DNA from: Alteraurantiacibacter aestuarii
GTDB taxonomy: Bacteria > Pseudomonadota > Alphaproteobacteria > Sphingomonadales > Sphingomonadaceae
Assembly: GCF_009827405.1 (NCBI RefSeq)
Contig: NZ_WTYY01000001.1
Location: 1 to 64,000 of the forward strand
Direction: 5' to 3'
Length of the DNA: 64,000 bases
The translations under genes were made by a program, and so were the position numbers. Shown one piece after another: positions 31,969 to 39,369 of this stretch. Below the pieces are notes generated by a model. The model was not told the origin of the DNA. It searched no databases and worked only from the letters and a program-made list of their open reading frames with translations. The stretch's first letter is position 1; every line of letters starts with the position of its first letter.

Positions 31969-33453
31969 ATGGCAAACCGCTTTCGTGCTCTTCCCATCCT
32001 GCTGCTGGCGGCCTTTCTGGCCGGTTGCGGCGGCAATGATGATGGCACGTTCGATGTCGCCTTCATGGACAGCGAACAGAATCTGTTTTCCGATTCGGAT
32101 CGGCTTTCGCTGGGCGGCCAGCATATCCGCGCTGCAACACAGGGTGGGCTGGTGGCGCTCGACCCGCAGGGCGAGGTGGTTCCGGCCATTGCAGACCGGT
32201 GGAATGTTACCGAAGGCGGGCGCATTTTCGTGTTTCGCCTGCGCGATGGCAGCTGGCCTGACGGCAGCGAGATGACGGCCGAAAGCGTGCGCCAGGCGCT
32301 GACCAAAGCGATTCGCAATCTGCGCGGTTCTTCGCTCGGCCTCGATCTGGCCCGTATCGATGAAGTGCGCGCCATGGCCGGACGCGTGGTGGAAATTCGC
32401 CTGTCGAGCGAGATGCCCGATCTGCTGCAATTGCTGGCCCAGCCAGAGCTGAGCCTGTCCAATCCCGGCGGCGGCACAGGCGCCATGAACCTTGTGCGCG
32501 ATGATGACGGGGCGGTGCTTTCGCTCAAGTCCCCGCCGGAACGCGGACTGCCCATGACAGAAGACTGGCGTGACTATGTGCGCGACGTGCACATTCATGC
32601 CCTTGGCGCGCAGGAAGCCATCGATCGCTTCGAGGCCGGAGAGATCGAGGTTGTGCTGGGTGGGCGCATCGGTTCGCTGCCGCTGGCCGATACCGGCCCC
32701 TTGTCGCGCGGGACTGTGCGGCTGGACCCGACCATTGGCCTGTTCGGCCTGCAGGTGCGCCGCGCCCGGGGCGTGCTGGAGACACCCGAACTGCGCGAAG
32801 CCATTGCCATGGCGATTGATCGTCCCGCGCTTGCATCCCGGTTTAATATCGGCGGCTGGGTGCCCACCACGCGCGTGGTTGCTCCCGGCCTGCTCAACGA
32901 TCCGGGGTATATTCAGGAAAGATGGACGGATAATTCGATCGATGAGCTGCGGCAAACCGCGGCTGGCAGGATCGCCCGCTGGCGGGCGGCTCAGGGGGGC
33001 GAGGCGGATGCAGAGGATCTCACCGTGTCGCTGCAAATCGGTGACGATCCGGGGCTGGCCATTCTGTTTGATGAGCTGAAGTCGCAACTGGCCAGGATTG
33101 GCGTGGCGCTGGTGCGAGCCGAGAGCGGGGAGGAGGCCGATCTGTCCCTGATTGACCGCGTGGCCCGCTATGGGGCGCCCTTGTGGTTCCTCAACCAGTT
33201 CAGCTGCTCGCTGGACCGCGGGCTGTGCAGCGAGGATGCGGACTTCCTGGTGGCAGAGGCGCTGGACGAACAGGATGCAGCGCAGCGATCGCGGTTGCTG
33301 TCCGATGCAGAGGCCGGTTTGCAGTTCGCCAATGTCTATATTCCCTTCGGTTCTCCGGTGCGCTGGTCGCTGGTGCGCGGCAATGTGGATGGCTTCATGG
33401 CCAACCGCTGGGGCTTCCATCCCTTGCCGGACATGGCTGTCATACCCAGATAA
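31969..33453 (+). CDS. ABC transporter substrate-binding protein family 5, lipoprotein
   Basis: 494 residues with lipobox FLAGC. The fold of oligopeptide/nickel-type binding proteins is seen in GGQHIRAATQGGLVALDPQGEV-like start, FRLRDGSWPDGSEMTAESV and ETPELREAIAMAIDRPALA. No permease or ATPase genes are adjacent, so it either works with a distant transporter or has another role. The C-terminus lacks the usual long second half found in DppA, but length is within the family range. Confidence 0.8.
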   Translation: MANRFRALPILLLAAFLAGCGGNDDGTFDVAFMDSEQNLFSDSDRLSLGGQHIRAATQGGLVALDPQGEVVPAIADRWNVTEGGRIFVFRLRDGSWPDGSEMTAESVRQALTKAIRNLRGSSLGLDLARIDEVRAMAGRVVEIRLSSEMPDLLQLLAQPELSLSNPGGGTGAMNLVRDDDGAVLSLKSPPERGLPMTEDWRDYVRDVHIHALGAQEAIDRFEAGEIEVVLGGRIGSLPLADTGPLSRGTVRLDPTIGLFGLQVRRARGVLETPELREAIAMAIDRPALASRFNIGGWVPTTRVVAPGLLNDPGYIQERWTDNSIDELRQTAAGRIARWRAAQGGEADAEDLTVSLQIGDDPGLAILFDELKSQLARIGVALVRAESGEEADLSLIDRVARYGAPLWFLNQFSCSLDRGLCSEDADFLVAEALDEQDAAQRSRLLSDAEAGLQFANVYIPFGSPVRWSLVRGNVDGFMANRWGFHPLPDMAVIPR

Positions 33454-33476
33454 GGCACCTAAGGAGAATTACGCCG

Positions 33477-33893
33477 ATGGATCAGCCGCAACGTCCCGTT
33501 CCGCTTCAGGCGCAATTGCCGCTGGGCAAGGATCCGCTTTCGATCCGCCGCCGGGTGGAAGCGATGGAGCAGGTGCTGGAGCGGTCCTTCGTGATACCCG
33601 GCATCAACCGGGCCGTGGGTCTGGATGCAATCATGGGACTGGTGCCCGTGCTGGGAGATATCCTGGCGGCGGCCATGGGCGGCTATATCGTGTGGGAAGC
33701 GCGCAATCTGGGCCTGCCCAAGTGGAAGCTGGCGCGCATGGCAGGCAATGTCCTGTTTGACAGCGCCGTGGGCGCAGTGCCGCTGGCGGGCGATTTCTTC
33801 GACTTCTTCTTCCGCTCGAACACGCGCAACCTGCGGATTATCAAGGCCCATCTGGACAAGCACCACCCGTCGTCGCGGATCATCGAGGGGTGA
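33477..33893 (+). CDS. DUF4112 membrane protein
   Basis: 138 residues. Family core: IPGINRAVGLDAIMGLVPVLGD, ILAAAMGGYIVWEARNLGLP and GNVLFDSAVGAVPLAGDFFD, with two hydrophobic hairpins. Function unknown. AAGGAGA precedes the ATG by 9 bases. Its stop overlaps the kynureninase start (GTGA). Confidence 0.85.
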   Translation: MDQPQRPVPLQAQLPLGKDPLSIRRRVEAMEQVLERSFVIPGINRAVGLDAIMGLVPVLGDILAAAMGGYIVWEARNLGLPKWKLARMAGNVLFDSAVGAVPLAGDFFDFFFRSNTRNLRIIKAHLDKHHPSSRIIEG

Positions 33894-35110
33894 GTCTGGC
33901 CGAGGCACAGCGCCTCGACGCAGCCGATCCCTTGCGCGCCCGGCGCGCGCATTTCCGCCTGCCCGAGGGCATCACCTATCTTGATGGCAATTCGCTGGGC
34001 GCGCTTCCCGATGGTGCTCCCGCGCATATTTCCGGCGTGGTGGAGCGCGAGTGGGGCGAGGGTCTGGTGCGCAGCTGGAACGATGCCGGCTGGATCGACA
34101 TGCCGCGCCGCGTGGGCACGAAGATCGCCCCGCTGATCGGCGCCGAGGCCGGGGAAGTGATCGCCTGTGACAGCGTATCGGTGAACCTGTTCAAGCTGAT
34201 CTGGGCAGCGCTTTGCATGCGTCCTGAACGCAAGACCGTGCTGTCCGAACCGGGCAATTTTCCCACTGATATCTATATGTTAAATGGCCTGGCCGGGCGC
34301 GGACTGGCCGTGCCAAGGCTGGCTGCGGCGGACATGCTGGAGCAGGCGCTGGACAGCGATGTCGCCTTGCTGCTGCTGCCCCATGTTCATTACCAGACCG
34401 GCGCCATGCATGACCTGGCACGGCTGACCCGCGCGGCGCATGATGCAGGAGCGCTGGTGCTGTGGGACCTTTCGCATTCGGCGGGTGCGGTGCCGGTTGA
34501 TCTGGCGTCTTGCGAGGCCGATTTCGCCGTGGGCTGCGGGTATAAATACCTCAACGGCGGACCGGGCGCGCCGGGTTTTGCCTATGTCGCACAAAGGCAC
34601 CTCAAAGCGCTTGAACAGCCTCTGACGGGGTGGATGGGCCATTCAGACCCGTTCAGCTTCCGCGATGATTATGAGGCCGCACCTGGAATTGAAAAACTGC
34701 TGGCGGGCACCCCGTCGATCCTGGCGCTGGCGGCGCTGGAACATGGGGCGGAGTTGATTGCCGACATTGGCGTTGCAGCACTGGTGGCAAAATCGCGCGC
34801 GCTGTCAGAATTCACGCGGCAGGCTGCGGCGCGGATCATTCCCGAATTGCCGTGCATCAGTCCTGCCGATCCGGCAGCGCGGGGCAGCCAGCTTTCGTGG
34901 CGGCATGATAGTGCCTTTGCACTGTCACAGGCGCTGATTGCGCGCGGCGTTATCGGCGATTTCCGCACGCCCGATGTTTTGCGTTTCGGCTTTGCCCCGG
35001 CCTATAATTCCTTCGCCGATTGCTGGCATGCGCTGGAGCAGTTGCGCGCAGTGCTGGACAGCGGGGAATGGCAGCGGGAGGAATTCAACCGCCGCGGCAG
35101 GGTGACCTGA
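33890..35110 (+). CDS. kynU: Kynureninase
   Basis: 406 residues. A PLP enzyme that cleaves kynurenine to anthranilate and alanine in tryptophan breakdown. YLDGNSLGALP, SDPF-loop region GWMGHSDPFSF, WDLSHSAGAVP and the Schiff-base Lys219 in GCGYKYLNGGPGAP are family signatures. The GTG start overlaps the DUF4112 stop. The dioxygenase and formamidase of the pathway are not in the window. Confidence 0.93.
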   Translation: MSLAEAQRLDAADPLRARRAHFRLPEGITYLDGNSLGALPDGAPAHISGVVEREWGEGLVRSWNDAGWIDMPRRVGTKIAPLIGAEAGEVIACDSVSVNLFKLIWAALCMRPERKTVLSEPGNFPTDIYMLNGLAGRGLAVPRLAAADMLEQALDSDVALLLLPHVHYQTGAMHDLARLTRAAHDAGALVLWDLSHSAGAVPVDLASCEADFAVGCGYKYLNGGPGAPGFAYVAQRHLKALEQPLTGWMGHSDPFSFRDDYEAAPGIEKLLAGTPSILALAALEHGAELIADIGVAALVAKSRALSEFTRQAAARIIPELPCISPADPAARGSQLSWRHDSAFALSQALIARGVIGDFRTPDVLRFGFAPAYNSFADCWHALEQLRAVLDSGEWQREEFNRRGRVT

Positions 35111-35114
35111 CGGA

Positions 35115-35723
35115 TTACTCCTCCAGTTCGATGTCCCAATACAGCCAGTCGCGCCAGGTTTCGTGCAAATAGTTGGGCGGGAAGCTTTTTCCCTGTTGCT
35201 GCAACTGCCAGCTGGTGGGCCGGATGGGATCATATTGCAGCTGCATGTTCGCCTGTTGCGGTGTGCGTCCGCCCTTCTTCATGTTGCACGGGGCGCAGGC
35301 GGTGGAGATATTCTCCCACGTGGTTTTCCCACCCAGCCGACGGGGGATCACATGGTCGAAGGTAAGGTGGCTCTGGCTGCCGCAATACTGGCAGGAAAAG
35401 CGATCGCGCAGGAACAGGTTGAAGCGCGTGAAGGCGGGAAATTCGCTCGGCTTCACATATTGCCGCAGCGCGATCACCGAAGGGATTTTCATGTCCAGCG
35501 AGGGCGAATGCACCTGCCTGTCGTAACTCGCCACAACGTCCACCCGCTCAAGGAAGATCGCCTTGATGGCGGTCTGCCACGGCCACAGGCTGAGCGGGTA
35601 ATAGGACAGCGGCGTGTAATCGGCGTTGAGCACGAGTGCGGGGCAGCTTTCCAGCTTCCGCGTGGGATCGTCATGCGCGCTCCGGAATTGCGCGGCGCGT
35701 TCGATCAGTTCGGCTTTGAACAC
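35115..35723 (-). CDS. HNH endonuclease family protein
   Basis: 202 residues. The HNH/zinc core runs 111-147: CQYCG, FDHVIPRRLGG, WENIST, CAPCN, with His124 and Asn138 as active-site residues and Cys111, Cys114, Cys143, Cys146 for zinc. The N-terminal half (PALVLNADYTPLSYYPLSLW) is found in housekeeping HNH proteins of many bacteria, not in restriction systems. The GTG at 35723 has GGAGG 7 bases upstream and is preferred to an ATG 24 codons earlier. Confidence 0.9.
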   Translation of the reverse strand: MFKAELIERAAQFRSAHDDPTRKLESCPALVLNADYTPLSYYPLSLWPWQTAIKAIFLERVDVVASYDRQVHSPSLDMKIPSVIALRQYVKPSEFPAFTRFNLFLRDRFSCQYCGSQSHLTFDHVIPRRLGGKTTWENISTACAPCNMKKGGRTPQQANMQLQYDPIRPTSWQLQQQGKSFPPNYLHETWRDWLYWDIELEE

Positions 35724-35845
35724 TATGTGTCCTCCCTGATGCGTACTGGTGGAGCATTTGCGCCAAAAAGCGTCAAGCCTGTTACAAAACGCCAATCCAC
35801 AGGAATTTTCACGAGTCGCAAGGGGAGCCGTGCCCGGATTGAGTC

Positions 35846-36721
35846 ATGATCGTGACCAGATTTGCCCCCAGCCCCAACGGATCCCTGCATCTCGGCCACG
35901 CCTTTTCGGCGATTGTCGCGCATGATCTGGCGCATGCGTCAGGCGTGGAAGAAGGCGCAGGCGAGGCTGGGCGCTTCCTGCTCAGGATCGAGGATATCGA
36001 CGGCGCGCGTTCCAGAATCGAACTGGCGGAGGAGTTTCGCGCCGACCTCGCCTGGCTGGGGCTGAGCTGGGAAGAAGTGCCCGCGCAAAGCAGCCGGGTG
36101 GATGAATATGAAGTGGCCGCAGCCACGCTGGCGGCGATGGGCGTGCTCTATCCGTGCAAATGCACCCGCGCAGACATTGCCGCTGCGGCCACGCGGCACG
36201 GACCGGACGGCCCGGTCTATCCCGGCACCTGCAAGCTGGACCCGCCCGCCCCCGGGCAGGCGCTGGCCTGGCGGCTGGATATCGATGAAGCGATCAGCCG
36301 CACCGGCCCGCTCCACTGGTTTGACGAGCTGGCAGGAGAGCAACTGGCGCGGCCGGAACTGGCGGGCGACGTGGTGCTGGTGCGCAAGGATGAAGACACG
36401 CCCGCCTCCTATCATCTGGCGGTAACGCTGGATGATGCGCGCGACGGCGTGACCCTGGTCACCCGCGGCGCGGACCTGTTCGCCGCCACCCATGTCCACC
36501 GCCTGTTGCAGGCCTTGCTGGGCCTGCCCGTACCGCGCTGGCACCACCACGCGCTGCTGCTGGATGAGGACGGCCGGAAACTGGCCAAGCGGCGCGGGTC
36601 GCCCTCGCTGGCTGACAGGCGGGCTGCGGGGGAGGATGGGCTGGCGCTGGCCCGGCAATTGCGCATGGGCCAAATGCCGGGTGGTATTACCTTGTCTGAA
36701 ACCCTAAATGAGGCTCCATGA
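35846..36721 (+). CDS. gluQ: Glutamyl-Q tRNA(Asp) synthetase
   Basis: 291 residues, a GluRS paralogue without the anticodon-binding domain. It attaches glutamate to queuosine in tRNA(Asp). HIGH-like HLGH at 15-18, KMSKS-like KLAKR at 245-249, and the zinc site Cys104, Cys106, Tyr125, Cys129. Fits with queC in the same window: both belong to queuosine metabolism. The stop overlaps the next start (ATGA). Confidence 0.92.
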   Translation: MIVTRFAPSPNGSLHLGHAFSAIVAHDLAHASGVEEGAGEAGRFLLRIEDIDGARSRIELAEEFRADLAWLGLSWEEVPAQSSRVDEYEVAAATLAAMGVLYPCKCTRADIAAAATRHGPDGPVYPGTCKLDPPAPGQALAWRLDIDEAISRTGPLHWFDELAGEQLARPELAGDVVLVRKDEDTPASYHLAVTLDDARDGVTLVTRGADLFAATHVHRLLQALLGLPVPRWHHHALLLDEDGRKLAKRRGSPSLADRRAAGEDGLALARQLRMGQMPGGITLSETLNEAP

Positions 36722-36951
36722 ACGCTATCCTGGTCATCATCATCGTCATCCTTGCGATCCTCGTGGTCGTGTCGCTCGTGCGCGGGATCATTGCCTTTCT
36801 GCAATCGACCAAGCTCGATCTTGAAAGCGAGGAGGATGATGCGCGCGCCGGCCGCATGCAGGAAGTGCAGAACAAGATGATGTTCAACCGCATCAAGTAT
36901 CAGGCGCTGGCCGTGCTGGTGATTGCGGTGCTGCTGGCGGTCAACAGCTGA
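36718..36951 (+). CDS. HIG1-domain twin-helix membrane protein
   Basis: 77 residues with a membrane helix at 4-27 and another at 60-76 joined by a charged loop (SEEDDARAGRMQEVQNKMMFNR). Alphaproteobacterial HIG1 proteins associate with cytochrome oxidase; the NKMMFNRIKYQALAV stretch fits. Coupled to gluQ by ATGA. Confidence 0.8.
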   Translation: MNAILVIIIVILAILVVVSLVRGIIAFLQSTKLDLESEEDDARAGRMQEVQNKMMFNRIKYQALAVLVIAVLLAVNS

Positions 36952-36979
36952 GCGATCGGCTGGCACGGGGGGCACGATC

Positions 36980-37546
36980 ATGGTCAGGCTCAACCGCATT
37001 TACACACGCACCGGCGATGATGGCACCACCGGCCTGGTAGGCGGCCTGCGCCTGCCCAAGCACGCGCCGCGCATGGAAGCGGTGGGCGCGGTGGATGAGG
37101 CCAATGCCGCGCTGGGCTTCGCGCTGGTTGCGCTGACCGGGGAAGCCGCCGCGCATGTGCAGCGCATCCAGAACGACATGTTCGACCTTGGCGCCGATCT
37201 GGCCACCCCGGGTGACGATTTTGCCCCTTCGGAAATGGTCCTGCGGATCGTGCCCGCGCAGGCCCAATGGCTGGAGCAGCGGATCGATTCGCTGAACGAA
37301 CATCTCGCCCCGCTGACCAGCTTCATCCTGCCCGGCGGCAGTGAGGCGGCGGCGCGGCTGCATCTGGCGCGCACGGCCACAAGGCGCGCCGAACGCGCGG
37401 TGACGGCGCTGGCCGCAGGCGAGCCGGTCAATCCCGCCGCCGCAGCCTATATCAACCGCCTGTCCGATTACCTGTTCGTGCTTTCGCGCGCGGTCAACGC
37501 GGATGCGGGCGGTGACATATTGTGGCAGCCGGGCGCCAATCGCTGA
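36980..37546 (+). CDS. Cob(I)alamin adenosyltransferase, PduO type
   Basis: 188 residues. It transfers adenosyl from ATP to cob(I)alamin. The N-terminal ATP-binding motif is IYTRTGDDGTTGLVGG; later pieces are GAVDEANAALG, FILPGGSEAAARLHLART and RRAERAV, then NRLSDYLFVLSR, all diagnostic. ATG at MVRLNRIYT, 28 bases after the HIG1 gene, so probably cotranscribed. Confidence 0.93.
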   Translation: MVRLNRIYTRTGDDGTTGLVGGLRLPKHAPRMEAVGAVDEANAALGFALVALTGEAAAHVQRIQNDMFDLGADLATPGDDFAPSEMVLRIVPAQAQWLEQRIDSLNEHLAPLTSFILPGGSEAAARLHLARTATRRAERAVTALAAGEPVNPAAAAYINRLSDYLFVLSRAVNADAGGDILWQPGANR

Positions 37547-37624
37547 CAACGGGCCGCTGGATGCCGCTGGAATCGGGCGCTGCACTTCTCTATGGCTGAT
37601 GTTGCACATGCGAAGGAGCAGGCT

Positions 37625-38497
37625 TTGAGCAAGACAATCGGCATTATTGGCGCGGGTCAGATGGGCGCAGGGATTGCGCAAGTGGCGGCTGCGAGCGGGC
37701 ACAAGGTCATTCTGGTCGACCGTGAACCGGCAATCGCCGAGAAGGCCAAGGCCGGTATAACCAAGCGCCTCGCGCGGCTGGTGGAGAAGGAAAAGATCGC
37801 CCTGGCAGATGCCGATGCGGCGCTGGCGCGAATCAGGACCGGCAATGAATATGCCCCTATGGCCGATGCGGCCTTCATCATCGAAGCGGCGACCGAGAAT
37901 GAGCAGGTCAAGGCGATGATCTTCGCCGAGGCAGCCAAGGTGCTCGCCACCGATGCGATCCTGGCCAGCAACACCAGCTCCATTTCCATCACCCGCATGG
38001 CCGCAGGCGTGCCCGATCCTTCGCGCTTCGTCGGCCTGCATTTCTTCAATCCGGTGCCGGTGATGAAGCTGGTGGAAGTCATCCCCGGCCTCGCCACCAG
38101 CACTGACGTGCGCGACCGGACCCGCGCCTTTGCCGAAAGTCTGGGCAAGGAAGTGGTGCTGAGCGAGGATGAGCCGGGCTTCGTGGTCAACCGCATCCTG
38201 CTGCCGATGATCAATGAAGCCGTCTTCGTGCTGGGCAGCGGCACTGCCGCCATCGCCGATATCGACAAGGCCTGTCGCCTTGGTCTGGCCCATCCGATGG
38301 GACCGCTGGAGCTGGCCGACTTCATCGGGCTTGACACCTGCCTGGAGATCATGCGCGTGATCCATGCCGGAACCGGCGATTCCAAATATCGCGCCGCGCC
38401 GCTGCTGGTGAAATATGTCGAGGCGGGCTGGCTTGGCCGCAAGACGGGTAAGGGCTTTTACGAGTATTCCGGTGATGAGCCAGTGCCTACGCGATAG
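37625..38497 (+). CDS. 3-hydroxybutyryl-CoA dehydrogenase
   Basis: 290 residues. NAD(P)-dependent oxidation of 3-hydroxyacyl-CoA. Rossmann motif IGIIGAGQMGAGIAQ at the start; SNTSSISIT, GLHFFNPVPVMKLVE (catalytic His) and PGFVVNRIL follow. A TTG start is chosen because AAGGAG lies 6 bases before it and the protein then begins just ahead of the Rossmann fold; an in-frame ATG 33 bases earlier has no ribosome site. Confidence 0.92.
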   Translation: MSKTIGIIGAGQMGAGIAQVAAASGHKVILVDREPAIAEKAKAGITKRLARLVEKEKIALADADAALARIRTGNEYAPMADAAFIIEAATENEQVKAMIFAEAAKVLATDAILASNTSSISITRMAAGVPDPSRFVGLHFFNPVPVMKLVEVIPGLATSTDVRDRTRAFAESLGKEVVLSEDEPGFVVNRILLPMINEAVFVLGSGTAAIADIDKACRLGLAHPMGPLELADFIGLDTCLEIMRVIHAGTGDSKYRAAPLLVKYVEAGWLGRKTGKGFYEYSGDEPVPTR

Positions 38498-38548
38498 CGG
38501 GAACTGGCGGCCTCCTCCCGCCGTTGATCTGGCAAAGGAGATATTCTC

Positions 38549-38923
38549 ATGGCCGACAAGAAGACCACCTCACCCCGGCAGCACCCGTCTGCATCTGCGC
38601 CCGAAACATTCAATGACGAGCAGGACGATGAAAGCTCGCAGGCGCAGGTAATCGCCGAAGATGCGCGGCTGCTGACCGAGGATACCGAAAGCCCGACCGA
38701 GAGCACCAAGGGGCCGAACAAGAGCGGCATCATGGGCGATTCGACGCAGGACCTGGTCGACCATATGCGCGACATGGAAAGCTCGGGCCGGATCGACATG
38801 AGCGCCTATCGCGGCGAGCCCAATTTCGACGATGACGAAGACAAATACGGCAAGGGCCACAAGCCCGGAGACGACGTCGCCGAAGGGGAGGGCCCCGATG
38901 GCGAGGACCTCGACGAGTCCTGA
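38549..38923 (+). CDS. Acidic hypothetical protein
   Basis: 124 residues, very rich in Asp, Glu, Ser and Thr, with no membrane segment or fold-forming core. One more ordered stretch is STQDLVDHMRDMESSGRIDM. AAGGAG precedes the ATG. I do not recognise the family; it is probably intrinsically disordered. It ends immediately against the convergent DUF202 gene. Confidence 0.7.
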   Translation: MADKKTTSPRQHPSASAPETFNDEQDDESSQAQVIAEDARLLTEDTESPTESTKGPNKSGIMGDSTQDLVDHMRDMESSGRIDMSAYRGEPNFDDDEDKYGKGHKPGDDVAEGEGPDGEDLDES

Positions 38924-39352
38924 TCAGCCGCCGATCTGCCCGTCATTGAGAACCCACAGCCCGGCGATGAGCACCGCTGCCCCGAATGCCACGCCATAGG
39001 CGAGCAGTTTGAACCGGGGCAGGTCGAGGCCATCGACGGCGTGGGCCTTCATCCTCTGCAATGACCGGCAGGCGCGTCTCTCGGCGTTGAGCGCGAGGAA
39101 GATGGCAAAGCCGATGAACATGCTGGCAATCGCCTTGGCCAGCCACGGCGGCTGCAATTCGCCAAACAGCACGCGGAAGGCGAGGCCGATGCCGATGGCG
39201 GCAAAGGCGGTGCGGATCCACCCGGCGAATGTTCGCTCGACCGCCATGATCGTGCGGTCCTCGGCCATGTGGGTGCGATCCTGCGCAAGGCCCTGGCTGG
39301 TCTTGTCCTCGGGGCAGTTTTCGCCATTATCATAGGCATGTTTGTCGCTCAT
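38924..39352 (-). CDS. DUF202 (YidH-like) membrane protein
   Basis: 142 residues. DRTIMAVERTFAGWIRTAFA is the DUF202 signature; three hydrophobic helices follow (FAAIGIGLAFRVLFG, AIASMFIGFAIFLAL and YGVAFGAAVLIAGLWVL). Function unknown. It lies 17 bases upstream of mutS's end, on the same strand. Confidence 0.85.
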   Translation of the reverse strand: MSDKHAYDNGENCPEDKTSQGLAQDRTHMAEDRTIMAVERTFAGWIRTAFAAIGIGLAFRVLFGELQPPWLAKAIASMFIGFAIFLALNAERRACRSLQRMKAHAVDGLDLPRFKLLAYGVAFGAAVLIAGLWVLNDGQIGG

Positions 39353-39369
39353 GCCTTCAATAACGGGTG

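Noticed and set aside
35115-35723. HNH gene as part of a restriction or homing system
   Set aside because: No methyltransferase, intron or partner gene; the sequence is of the widespread housekeeping type.
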